A DNA stretch of 64,000 bases from Devosia sp. A16 (GTDB lineage Bacteria > Pseudomonadota > Alphaproteobacteria > Rhizobiales > Devosiaceae): contig NZ_CP012945.1 of NCBI RefSeq assembly GCF_001402915.1, positions 2,643,501-2,707,500 of the forward strand, in the 5' to 3' direction. Below are positions 15,352 through 23,410 of the stretch, piece after piece. Below the pieces are notes generated by a model. That model did no database searches and was not told the origin of the DNA. It worked only from the letters and a program-made list of their open reading frames with translations. The position numbers and the translations under genes are program-made. The first letter of the stretch is position 1. Each line of letters opens with the position of its first letter.

Positions 15352-16677
15352 TCAGGTGCCAGCCTCGATCGACGACCATTCATTGATGTACTCGATGAAC
15401 TTGCCGGCGGCGGTCAGAGGTATGTCGCGGACGCGAACAAAGCGGACTTGGGCGTCTGAGAAAAAGCTGTCGCGGAACATTGCTATGGCCACGGCCTCAT
15501 CGGCCGTGGCTTGGGGGCTCTGCGGCACATAGCGAATCTCGAACTCCAGCGGTCCAACCTGCGCGATCTGCCAGAATGTCGCTTGCAAAGCCGAGCGCGC
15601 CTTTTCGCTTAACATGGTGGCAATACGTCGCCCGTCCGGATGAGTGAAGATGGCAATGGAGCGACCCTCGACCGCCGCGATGGTCTGAAGATGCCGTCCG
15701 CACTGACAGGGAGAACCAAAGCGGGCGATATCGCCCTGATCGTAGCGGATCAGTGGCTGTGCGGTGCTGACGAACGGCGTGACGATGACGCGCCCACTCT
15801 CGCCTCGTGGGACTGCCCGACCGTCGGCATCCACAATTTCCACGAGCACGCTTTCGGCATTGATATGCATGCCATTGCCGGTGGGGCAGGGGTAAGCAAT
15901 CTGCCCGGCCTCCTTTGAACTGTAGTGCTCGAGGGTGCGGGCGCCGAATACCCGCAAACAGGCAGCCTTGTCCTGGTCATCCGCGTGCCCGCCATGGGCC
16001 AGCACATAGTGCAGCTTGAGGTCGAGCCCCCTGCGCTCGACCTCAAGTGCCATGACATGCAGCGTCTTGGGGCCAGTGGAATAGTAGCGCGACGCCGTGC
16101 GCTGCAGGAACTCGATGTTCTGCTCCATGGACGCATTGCTGTGCAGTTCGATGACGCGGCCCAGCCGAGCCGAGGGGTCCCAAGGGGGGCCCCATGGGCC
16201 ACGCACCAGACCGTCTGGATAGTTCGCACGTTCATCGGAGCCGGCACGGGCCGTGTAGGTGGCCGACCAGTCGAGATCGTGCCAGCGATGGGCGCGCCAG
16301 CGATTGGCATTGGCAGCAAGAACGGTAAGCCGGTTGCTGGTGATCTGAATCGGACGCCCGGTGGAGCCGGAACTGGAGATGGTCCCGGCAGCGCCATGCC
16401 CTTTCGGCATTTCGCGTGCCAGCATCTCGTCGCGGTGGGCGCTCATATCGTGGCGGGTGACGATCGGCAGTTCTTCCCACCGATCCCAGTCGATATCGCC
16501 GGAAGCGGTGAACACCGGATCGAGTCGCTTCTCGTAGAACGGCACATTGGCTCGGGCGTGCCGCAGCAACTGCGCCAGCTGGCTGCGCTGATAGGCCCGC
16601 ATGGTCTCGGGGAGCCAATACTGGCTCTCCATCAGCATGTCGTAGAACTCGTGCTGTAAGTCGCGTGGCTGGGACAT
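15352..16677 (-). CDS. Phenylacetate-CoA ligase-like (PaaK/CapK) adenylate-forming enzyme
   Basis: A 441-residue member of the PaaK/CapK branch of AMP-forming enzymes. Motifs are ISSSGSTGRPIQ (ATP phosphate loop), YSSKEAGQIAYPCP, and RYDQGDIARFGSPCQCGR, where the cysteines match the CxCGR element. The C-terminal LTAAGKFIEYI supplies the catalytic-lysine region. It probably activates a carboxylic acid as adenylate or CoA ester. There is no phenylacetate pathway nearby, so the substrate is open. CapK relatives act in polysaccharide or secondary metabolism. No ribosome site is visible before ATG 16677. Confidence 0.85.
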   Translation of the reverse strand: MSQPRDLQHEFYDMLMESQYWLPETMRAYQRSQLAQLLRHARANVPFYEKRLDPVFTASGDIDWDRWEELPIVTRHDMSAHRDEMLAREMPKGHGAAGTISSSGSTGRPIQITSNRLTVLAANANRWRAHRWHDLDWSATYTARAGSDERANYPDGLVRGPWGPPWDPSARLGRVIELHSNASMEQNIEFLQRTASRYYSTGPKTLHVMALEVERRGLDLKLHYVLAHGGHADDQDKAACLRVFGARTLEHYSSKEAGQIAYPCPTGNGMHINAESVLVEIVDADGRAVPRGESGRVIVTPFVSTAQPLIRYDQGDIARFGSPCQCGRHLQTIAAVEGRSIAIFTHPDGRRIATMLSEKARSALQATFWQIAQVGPLEFEIRYVPQSPQATADEAVAIAMFRDSFFSDAQVRFVRVRDIPLTAAGKFIEYINEWSSIEAGT

Positions 16678-16740
16678 CAGGGGATTAAAGCCGAGCCGGA
16701 CGACGGGGGCAACGTCAGGTTAGTCGCCGGTGCTCCTGGC

Positions 16741-17123
16741 CCACCACCCTTGATCCCTCCCCACAAGGGGCAGGGCTATCGCATATGAACAGGCACCGGG
16801 CTCTCAGTGGTCCTCCACCGCGCAGCGGGGGAGGGGATGAGGCCGGAGGCCTCACCCCGGGGGGACCAGCGAAGCTGGTGGAGGGGGCGGTCCCAAATAC
16901 CGGCGTTTCCCGCCACCCCCTCCACCGCCTTCGGCGGTCCCCCTCCCCCGTTTCACGGTGGAGGAGCACGGAGAGGCTAGGGCGTAAGGCCATATGCGAT
17001 AGCCCTGCCACAAAGGGGCGTGAGTCCCGACTGCGAAGCTTCGGTTCCATCGTCTCCCTCCCCTTGATGGGGAGGGTAGCGCAGCTGGCCGCGTCAGCGG
17101 GCTAGCGGAGCTGGGTGGGGTGG
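16741..17123. repeat. Composite cluster of palindromic intergenic repeats
   Basis: This 500-bp gene-free stretch holds several nested palindromes. One is a CACCCTTGATCCCTCCCC half at 16744-16761. A GGGGACCAGCGAAGCTGGTGG element follows (also at 47247-47267). Inverted CCCCTCCACCGCCTTCGGCGG and CATATGCGATAGCCCTGCC/GGGCTATCGCATATG arms are present. The stretch ends with GGGGAGGGTAGCGCAGCTGG followed by CGGAGCTGGGTGGGG, which recurs at 49050-49106. No gene is supported here. The arrangement looks like repeats inserted into repeats. Confidence 0.7.
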
Positions 17124-17177
17124 GGCGGCACTCGGGTTGTGCGCGCACGTGCGCCGCGTTCGCCGCAGGTCGATCTC

Positions 17178-17663
17178 TCACGCATAGGCGATGCGCAGGC
17201 GAACTCCGGTGCGGCTGAGGGTGAGGAAAGCGAAGAACCCCGAGAGCAGCGCGGTGACGAAGTGGAAGACGTCGCCCGCGGCGATCGTCGGCGCGGCGAT
17301 CGAGACGACCGTGGTGACATAGCGGGTGGCAAAGATCGCCAGCAGCACGAAGAACGACACCCAGTCGCCCCTGAGGTGGACGAGGCCGCGTCGAACCTGC
17401 GTCGCGCCGGCGCGGCTTTCGAGCGCGAGGCCGGCGCCGGTCCCTGCGACGATGCCGAGGCCAAGCCCGGCCATCGCCGCCAGCGACCCGCCGAGCCCGG
17501 CGAGGTTCCAGCCGGCAAGGCCGAGGATGATCAGCGGCATCAGCACCAGTCGCGGGGCGCTGACGGTACGATCCTGGGTGCGCTTCAGCCCGATGACGAT
17601 GAGCAGCGCCAGAACCGGCCAGACCCAGAACGGCGTGTGGGTGATGATATCGAGAGGGGACAT
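17178..17663 (-). CDS. Integral membrane protein, DUF6622-like
   Basis: A 161-residue protein with four to five membrane helices. It starts at ATG 17663 with GAGG six bases upstream (MSPLDIITHTPFWVWPVLA). A longer upstream frame has no ribosome site. The opening THTPFWVWxxLALLIxxGL followed by SAPRLVLMPLI matches my memory of the DUF6622 family, also found near LytTR regulators. Function is unknown. It is divergent from the membrane-anchored LytTR regulator, with 111 bp between starts, which suggests that this regulator controls it. Confidence 0.7.
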   Translation of the reverse strand: MSPLDIITHTPFWVWPVLALLIVIGLKRTQDRTVSAPRLVLMPLIILGLAGWNLAGLGGSLAAMAGLGLGIVAGTGAGLALESRAGATQVRRGLVHLRGDWVSFFVLLAIFATRYVTTVVSIAAPTIAAGDVFHFVTALLSGFFAFLTLSRTGVRLRIAYA

Positions 17664-17774
17664 GGGAACCTCGAGAAAGGGTGTGTCGCGGCGGGCTGCC
17701 GTGACTTGCCAGCCCGAGATCATCCGCTTAGCTCTAGGTCGAAATCTCGACTGCGCCGAACGCCCGGGAAATTC

Positions 17775-18563
17775 GTGGAACGCCAGCCGCTGCATTTCGC
17801 GCTTCGTGAAATACGGGCGCATCTGACCGACCGGCGCGTGCTCGCGGCGATGCTGGTGATTGCCTTGCTGCTCGGCCTGGTCGGCCCGTTCGGCACCCTC
17901 GAGACGATGAGCCTGGTGCAGCGCCTCGCCTATTGGGCGGCGATCGTCGTCAGCTCCTATGGCCTCGCCTACGCCGTGGCGCGGATGCTCTCACGCAGCT
18001 TCGGCATCGGCCGGCGGCTGCGATCCAGCTGGTCCCGGATACTGGTGTTCGGAGCCATCGCCGGCCTGCCGGTAACCGTCGCCGTATCTGCCGTCGACCT
18101 CGTGGCGCTGGGCCGGCTGCCGACCGATCTGCCCATGCTCTACCTGCAATGCACGCTGATCGGGCTTTGCGTCATGGCGATGCTGGAGATCGTCGATACG
18201 TCGCTCGGTCAGGCCGCCGCTCAACCATCACCGGCCCCGGCCCCGCCGGGGCCGCCGCCGATCGTCGAGCGGTTGCCGCCGCCGCAGCGCGGCAGGCTGG
18301 TCTCGCTCTCGGTCGCCGACCACTATGTCGAAGTGGTCACCGAACGCGGCAGGGGCCTGGTGCTGATCCGGCTCGGCGATGCCATCGGCGAAACCACCGG
18401 CGTGCCGGGCCTGCAGATCCATCGCTCGCACTGGGTGGCGCTGAGCGCCATCCGGCGCCTCGTCCGGACTGAGGGCAAGCCGATGCTCGAACTCGCCGAC
18501 GGCCGCCGCCTGCCGGTCAGCCGCAGCTATATCGAGGCAGTACGCGAGGCGGGGTTCAGCTGA
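17775..18563 (+). CDS. Membrane-anchored LytTR-family transcriptional regulator
   Basis: 262 residues. Four predicted membrane helices lie between about residues 20 and 140 (AAMLVIALLLGLVGPFG, AAIVVSSYGLAYAVA, ILVFGAIAGLPVTVAVSAV, TLIGLCVMAMLEI). A proline-rich linker (SPAPAPPGPPP) follows, then a C-terminal LytTR DNA-binding domain (LVSLSVADHYVEVVTERG, IHRSHWVAL, LADGRRLPVSRSYIEAVRE). There is no response-regulator receiver domain, so the signal is probably sensed in the membrane. I chose GTG 17775 because it is the first start in frame before the conserved part. The ribosome site is weak. The divergent membrane protein gene is the obvious target. Confidence 0.85.
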   Translation: MERQPLHFALREIRAHLTDRRVLAAMLVIALLLGLVGPFGTLETMSLVQRLAYWAAIVVSSYGLAYAVARMLSRSFGIGRRLRSSWSRILVFGAIAGLPVTVAVSAVDLVALGRLPTDLPMLYLQCTLIGLCVMAMLEIVDTSLGQAAAQPSPAPAPPGPPPIVERLPPPQRGRLVSLSVADHYVEVVTERGRGLVLIRLGDAIGETTGVPGLQIHRSHWVALSAIRRLVRTEGKPMLELADGRRLPVSRSYIEAVREAGFS

Positions 18564-18655
18564 CGTGCCCTCGGATGAACGCGGAAAGCCCAGCGATCAC
18601 CGGGTGAGGGGTGGCGGGCACATGGCTACTCCACGGTGAATATCCACCACTTCGT

Positions 18656-19591
18656 CTACGCCGCGTTCGCCGCGGTCGGCGGCAGCAGCGTGGTTTCAAG
18701 GATGGTGCCGTTCTTCCGGCACTCCTCGGCAATCTCGGTGGCAAAATCCCTGAGCATCTCGCGGTCGAGCACGGCGGCGTTGCGCACCACCATGGCGATG
18801 TCGCGGTGCACCGGGTCGACATCGACCGGGGTGATCTCGGTCAGCCGCCCGGCGGCGATATCGTCTGCCACCGCCGAGTGGACGAAGAAGCCGATGCCTT
18901 CGCCGCGGATGGCGATGCGGCGGGCCGGCCCGGTGGGGAGTTCCACGGACACTGCGGCGCGGCGGAACAGCGCCAGCGCGGCGTCGGGGTAGACCTGCCA
19001 CCAGTTGATCGAAATCAGCCGCGGCACGCGCCTGAGCACGTCCTCGATCCTCGGCTCGAGGCCGAGTTCCGCCGCGATCTGCGGCGTCGTCACCATCGGC
19101 ACCCGCTCGCGCAACACCAATAGCGGCACGAGATCGGTGACCAGCGGATCGAGGTTGGGCCAGCACAGGATCCCCAGCTCGATGTCGCGCTCGCGCAGCA
19201 TGGCGGCGATCTGGCTCTGCCGCCCCTCGTGGATCACCACGTCGACGGAGGGGTATTTCTGCTGGAAGCGCAGCAGCGACTCGGTCACCAGCGGCGACAC
19301 GAGGCTGCGCAGCGAGCCGATCGAGACCCGGCCGCGCTCCACCCGGCGCAGTGCCTCCTTGGCCTCCTGCGCCGCCTGCAGGATGCGGCGCGCATAGGGC
19401 AGGAAGGTCATGCCCTGGTCGGTGAGCGCGATGTTGCGACCGCGATGGAACAACGGCACGCCCAAGAGATCCTCGAGCGCCCGCATCCGCATCGACACCG
19501 TCGCCTGCGTGACGTTGAGCCTCGCTGCCGCTTTGGTGAAGCTCAGATCCTGCGCGATCCGGTCGAAGGTTCTGATCTGGTCGAGGTCCAT
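18656..19591 (-). CDS. LysR-family transcriptional regulator
   Basis: 311 residues. The winged helix-turn-helix is at residues 1-60 (MDLDQIRTFDRIAQDLSFTKAAARLNVTQATVSMRMRALE), then a periplasmic-binding-like effector domain. ATG 19591 gives a standard LysR start. A GTG twelve bases upstream is an alternative. It has no obvious divergent partner, because a repeat-bearing gap and the 3' end of trhO lie upstream. The regulated genes cannot be guessed from position. Confidence 0.9.
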   Translation of the reverse strand: MDLDQIRTFDRIAQDLSFTKAAARLNVTQATVSMRMRALEDLLGVPLFHRGRNIALTDQGMTFLPYARRILQAAQEAKEALRRVERGRVSIGSLRSLVSPLVTESLLRFQQKYPSVDVVIHEGRQSQIAAMLRERDIELGILCWPNLDPLVTDLVPLLVLRERVPMVTTPQIAAELGLEPRIEDVLRRVPRLISINWWQVYPDAALALFRRAAVSVELPTGPARRIAIRGEGIGFFVHSAVADDIAAGRLTEITPVDVDPVHRDIAMVVRNAAVLDREMLRDFATEIAEECRKNGTILETTLLPPTAANAA

Positions 19592-19722
19592 GATAGGCGA
19601 CACTTATCGAATTGCACCACAAGGCCCCGGATGAGGCCGTTGCATTGGACATGCTGATAACGACGCCCGGCGAATGTCAACCGAAATATGTCAGTAATGC
19701 TGACCAATGTGGGTCGCGCCTA

Positions 19723-19855
19723 AAGGCCTCCTCACCCGGCGCTGCGCGCCGACCTCTCCCCCAACGGAGAGGTGAAGGGGGCACAATCTCACAGCCTGCG
19801 TCACCTCTCCCTGGGGGGAGAGGTCGGACCGCGTAGCGGTCCGGGTGAGGGGGCC
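19723..19855. repeat. Inverted intergenic repeat invading the 3' end of trhO
   Basis: The two arms contain GGCCTCCTCACCCGGCG-type and GTCCGGGTGAGGGGGCC ends around ACCTCTCCCCCAACGGAGAGG and CACCTCTCCCTGGGGGGAGA. A second copy of the same family is at 26493-26655. Positions 19801-19853 of this copy are translated as the last residues of TrhO, including its stop codon. Confidence 0.75.
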
Positions 19856-20847
19856 TTCCGTGATGCCTCCCGCCGCGCCAGTCTCGCTGCCTTGTTGCGC
19901 GCCGCGGCCGCCGCAGCGTCATCGCCCAGATGCGCTTCGCCGCGCGCCCGCGCCAGTTCCATCTGCCGCTCGCGCTCGCTGGCCCCGGCGGGCGCCGCCT
20001 CGGCGCAACTGGCGCAGAGCGAACCCACCGCTTCGTCCGGCAGCATCGGGTTGCGGCAGGCCCGGCAGAGCACCGCCTCGCCTTCGCGGAGGCCATGCAC
20101 CACCGAGACCCGCTCATCGAACACGAAGCACTCGCCGTTGAAGCGGCTGTCGCTCTCTGGCACCGTTTCGAGATATTTGAGGATGCCGCCCCTCAAATGG
20201 AACACCTCCTTGAACCCCTGCTGCAGCATATAGGCCGAGGCCTTCTCGCAGCGGATGCCGCCGGTGCAGAACATCGCGACCTTGGGGTGCTGCGCCGGGT
20301 CGAGTTTCGCCACGTAATCCTTGAACTCGGTAAAGCTCTGCGTCCCGGGATCGCGGGCATTGCTGAACGTGCCGAGCTTCACTTCGTAGTCGTTGCGGGT
20401 ATCGATCAGCGTCACGTCGTTGCGGCTGATCAGCTTGTTCCAGTCCCGCGCCTCGACATAGGTGCCGCTGAGCCTGCTCGGGTCGGCCTCCGGCGCGCGC
20501 AAGGTGACGATCTCTGGTTTCAGCCGCACCTTCATCCTGAGGAACGGCATCTCGGTCGCCGTCGAGAACTTCGCCTCGGCGCCAGCCAGCCGGCCGGCCC
20601 AGAGCGGTGCGGTCTCGAACCACGCCATCAGCTCGTCGATCGCGCCGGGCGCGCCGGCGACCGTGCCGTTGATCCCTTCAGGCGCCAGGATGAAGGTGCC
20701 GCGAATACCGCGGGCGCAGCAGAACAGCGCCAGCTCCGGCTGCAGCGCCGCGCAATCTTTGAAATCCGCAAACTTGTAGAGCGCCAGCACCTTGAAACGG
20801 TTCAGGCGTTCGGACAGATTGGCGGCGGTTTCTTGAGGCTCGATCAT
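19801..20847 (-). CDS. trhO: tRNA uridine(34) hydroxylase TrhO, rhodanese family
   Basis: 348 residues. TrhO hydroxylates uridine 34 of tRNA with molecular oxygen. It has the N-terminal YceA domain (FKVLALYKFADF, RGIRGTFILAPEGINGTVAG), a rhodanese domain with the active-site loop CTGGIRCEK (Cys194 by my numbering) and a C-terminal cysteine cluster (CRACRNPMLPDEAVGSLCASC). I chose ATG 20847 (MIEPQETAA). ATG 20865 adds six residues. Ribosome sites are weak for both. The last ~16 residues (PSPGPLRGPTSPPRER) are encoded by the intergenic repeat and are not part of the family, so the original stop appears to have been lost. Confidence 0.95.
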   Translation of the reverse strand: MIEPQETAANLSERLNRFKVLALYKFADFKDCAALQPELALFCCARGIRGTFILAPEGINGTVAGAPGAIDELMAWFETAPLWAGRLAGAEAKFSTATEMPFLRMKVRLKPEIVTLRAPEADPSRLSGTYVEARDWNKLISRNDVTLIDTRNDYEVKLGTFSNARDPGTQSFTEFKDYVAKLDPAQHPKVAMFCTGGIRCEKASAYMLQQGFKEVFHLRGGILKYLETVPESDSRFNGECFVFDERVSVVHGLREGEAVLCRACRNPMLPDEAVGSLCASCAEAAPAGASERERQMELARARGEAHLGDDAAAAAARNKAARLARREASRKAPSPGPLRGPTSPPRER

Positions 20848-20909
20848 TGCGGGCGGGTGTAGCATCCGCCGATGGCAACGGGCAAATCGGACAGGATTGG
20901 GAGGATGAG

Positions 20910-21938
20910 ATGACCTATCGGGCCAACGACGCTCGCTATGGCAGCGGCATGCAGTATCGCTATACCGGACGTTCCGGGTTGAAGCTGCCGGTGATCAGCC
21001 TGGGGCTGTGGCAGAATTTCGGCGGCACGCGCGACTATCCCAGCGCCTTCGAGATGCTGAGCTACGCCTTCGACAAGGGCGTCACCCATTTCGACCTCGC
21101 CAACAATTATGGCCCCCCGCCGGGCGCCGCCGAAGAGCTGTTCGGCGACGTGATGGCGCGAGATTTCCGCCCCTATCGCGACGAGATGATCATCTCGTCC
21201 AAGGCCGGCTGGACCATGTGGGAGGGCCCCTACGGCGATCGCGGCTCGCGCAAATACATCATTGCTTCCGCCGACCAGAGCCTCAAGCGCATGGGGCTCG
21301 ACTATGTCGATATCTTCTATTCGCACCGCTACGATCCCGAGACCCCGCTCGAAGAGACGATGGGGGCGCTGGCCCAGCTGCACCGGCAGGGCAAGGCGCT
21401 CTATGTCGGCATCTCGATGTACCCGGAACAGCAGACCCGCGAGGCGGTGCGGATTTTGAAGGACATGGGCGTGCCCTGCCTGATCCACCAGCCGAACTAC
21501 TCGATCCTCAACCGCTGGATCGAAGAAGACGGCACCATGGCTGCCTGCGACGAGCTGGGCGTCGGCATCATCGCCTTCTCGCCGCTGCAGCAGGGGATCC
21601 TGTCGGGCAAGTACAACAGCCTCAAGGGCGACCTGAGCGGCACCCGCGCCTCGGAGAACTACTCGCTCTCGGCCAACCGGCTGGAGCCGCGCATCCTCGA
21701 AGCGGTGGACAAGCTCGGCGCCATTGCCAAGGCCCGCAGGCAGACCATGGTGCAGCTGGCGCTCGCCTGGGTGCTGCGCAGGAAAGAAGTCACCTCGGCG
21801 CTGATCGGCATTCGCACCCTCGAGCAGCTCAAGGATTGCCTCGGCGTGCTCGACAATCTCGAGCTGTCCGATGAGGAAATCGCCGCCATCGACGTGGCGG
21901 CCAAAGGCGGCCTGATCGACAGCCGGCCCGGGCGCTAG
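20910..21938 (+). CDS. Aldo/keto reductase, YghZ (L-glyceraldehyde 3-phosphate reductase) family
   Basis: 342 residues, NADPH-dependent carbonyl reductase. The start ATG 20910 has GGGAGG at ideal spacing. The N-terminus QYRYTGRSGLKLPVISLGLW is characteristic of the YghZ/KvAP-beta-like group. The catalytic tetrad is visible as Asp and Tyr in FDLANNYGPP, Lys in IISSKAGW and His in IFYSHRYDP. The end INxS-type NADP contacts appear as LIGIRTLEQLKDCLG. It is divergent from trhO with 62 bp between starts. The physiological substrate is likely an aldehyde or methylglyoxal-type compound, inferred from family only. Confidence 0.93.
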   Translation: MTYRANDARYGSGMQYRYTGRSGLKLPVISLGLWQNFGGTRDYPSAFEMLSYAFDKGVTHFDLANNYGPPPGAAEELFGDVMARDFRPYRDEMIISSKAGWTMWEGPYGDRGSRKYIIASADQSLKRMGLDYVDIFYSHRYDPETPLEETMGALAQLHRQGKALYVGISMYPEQQTREAVRILKDMGVPCLIHQPNYSILNRWIEEDGTMAACDELGVGIIAFSPLQQGILSGKYNSLKGDLSGTRASENYSLSANRLEPRILEAVDKLGAIAKARRQTMVQLALAWVLRRKEVTSALIGIRTLEQLKDCLGVLDNLELSDEEIAAIDVAAKGGLIDSRPGR

Positions 21939-21948
21939 GTGGCGTACT

Positions 21949-22083
21949 GACAGAGACGGCCCCCTCCCGGCCTCCCCCATAAAGGGGGAGGTGAAGAGTC
22001 GAGGTTCGGTCTTCGATCGCGCCAAATACTCGATGCGGCACCTCCCCCTTTATGGGGGAGGATGGGAGGGGGCCGTCTCTATC
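21949..22083. repeat. MITE-like intergenic repeat with GATAGAGACGGCCCCCTCCC ends, copy 1
   Basis: About 135 bp with inverted ends (GACAGAGACGGCCCCCTCCC at left, the inverse ending CCGTCTCTATC at right), internal hairpin arms CCTCCCCCATAAAGGGGGAGG and CACCTCCCCCTTTATGGGGG, and a shared middle (GTGAAGAGTCGAGG). It lies between the convergent stops of the aldo/keto reductase and the O-antigen-ligase-like gene. Related copies are at 29410-29545 and 32551-32685. Confidence 0.8.
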
Positions 22084-22097
22084 GGTCTTTCGCCGCC

Positions 22098-23402
22098 CTA
22101 AGCCCGCTCATCCCGGCAATAGTTCAGCAGCACCGCCGTCAGCACCACATAGAGCGTGTTGTGCAGCGGAAAGCTCAGCATGGTGTCGGGCAGCCCCAGC
22201 ACCAGGTAGCTGACCGACAACAGGCTGCAGCCATAGAGCCGGGTGCGGTACTGGCTGTCGCGCGGGCTGAAGATGCAGCTGACGATCGGCAGCACCAGCA
22301 GCAACAGGTAGACGACGAGGCCGAACAGGCCGGACGCGACGGCGAAGTTCAGCGCGTCGTTATGCAGATGCGGCAGCTGCGCGTGCACCAGTTCGTAGAC
22401 CGCCAGGTAGGGGATGATTGCCGTCATCAACTGCCCCCAGCCATGCCCGAACAGCGGCGCATCGGTGAAGGCCTGCGCTCCCGCGCGGTAGAGGATGAAG
22501 CGGATGGTGGTGCCCAGGTCCGCCGGGTTATCGCCGCCGGCCAGCCGGCTGAGAATATCGAACATCGACGACGAGCGGGCGCCGGCGAGATCGGCGACAT
22601 AGGCAACGAGGGCGAAGGCCGCGAGCACCGCGACGCTGACCGCTGCCGCCAGCAGCTTGTGCCGCACCAGCAGCAGCGCCGCGACGAACAGCAGCACCGG
22701 GAAGGCCACCAGCGCGGCGCGTGAGCCGGATGCGAAGATCACCGCCAGCGCCATCAGCGGTCCGAGCAGATAGATGAAGCGCTGTCGGCCCGTCGCCGCG
22801 GCTGCCCCGATCATGGCGAAAAAGCCCAATAGCAGCGCGGTGTTGGAGAGCCGGATCGGATCGGTGATGGGCGAGCCGAGCCCGGCCCGCTGCATGCCCT
22901 CGACATAGTTGAAATAGAGCGCCATCAGCAGGCCCGCGGCGCTGCCGAACAGCGCGAAATCGGCGAGCTTGCGGCTGTTCACCGGCGCCGCGGCGCGCCG
23001 GAACAGCAGCGCCAGTGGTGCATAGAGCAGCATGGCCGAAAAGTTGAGCGTCAGCAGCAGGTCCGATGGCTGCCGCATCGTCACCACGGCGCTGACGAAC
23101 AGCAGCGTGAAGGCGCCGAGGAACAGCTTGGCGGGCAGGTCGAAACCGATCTTCACCGTCGCGCGCCGCACCGCGAAGAAGGCGAACACCGCCAGCGAAA
23201 TCACCAGCAGCGCGTAGGTGGTGAGATAGCCCAGGATACAGCTGAGCCCGATCGCCACCACCAGCATGGCGCGCCGCAGCAGCGCCTCGCTGGCGGCGGC
23301 CGGGCTGAGCGGCGCCAGCGGCAACTCCGCGACCGGCAGCGGCAGCTCAGCGCCCTCGGGCGCCGCCTTGCCGATCGTCTCGCCTTTGCCGTCAGCCGTC
23401 AT
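22098..23402 (-). CDS. O-antigen ligase/polymerase-like membrane protein (Wzy/WaaL type)
   Basis: 434 residues with about eleven membrane helices and a large loop between the last ones, the layout of the Wzy_C/O-antigen ligase family. The conserved loop shows ASGSRAALVAFPV and, further on, GHGWGQLMTAIIPYL with HNDALNFAVASG, containing the loop His and the typical HNxxL motif. It probably joins or polymerises surface polysaccharide at the periplasmic side. It starts at ATG 23402 with GAGG seven bases upstream, eight bases after pheT ends, so it is likely the last gene of the pheS-pheT transcript. Confidence 0.85.
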   Translation of the reverse strand: MTADGKGETIGKAAPEGAELPLPVAELPLAPLSPAAASEALLRRAMLVVAIGLSCILGYLTTYALLVISLAVFAFFAVRRATVKIGFDLPAKLFLGAFTLLFVSAVVTMRQPSDLLLTLNFSAMLLYAPLALLFRRAAAPVNSRKLADFALFGSAAGLLMALYFNYVEGMQRAGLGSPITDPIRLSNTALLLGFFAMIGAAAATGRQRFIYLLGPLMALAVIFASGSRAALVAFPVLLFVAALLLVRHKLLAAAVSVAVLAAFALVAYVADLAGARSSSMFDILSRLAGGDNPADLGTTIRFILYRAGAQAFTDAPLFGHGWGQLMTAIIPYLAVYELVHAQLPHLHNDALNFAVASGLFGLVVYLLLLVLPIVSCIFSPRDSQYRTRLYGCSLLSVSYLVLGLPDTMLSFPLHNTLYVVLTAVLLNYCRDERA

Positions 23403-23410
23403 TGCCCGCC

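Noticed and set aside
16741-17123. CRISPR array among clustered repeats
   Set aside because: Repeats are inverted and irregularly spaced, with no uniform spacers and no cas genes.
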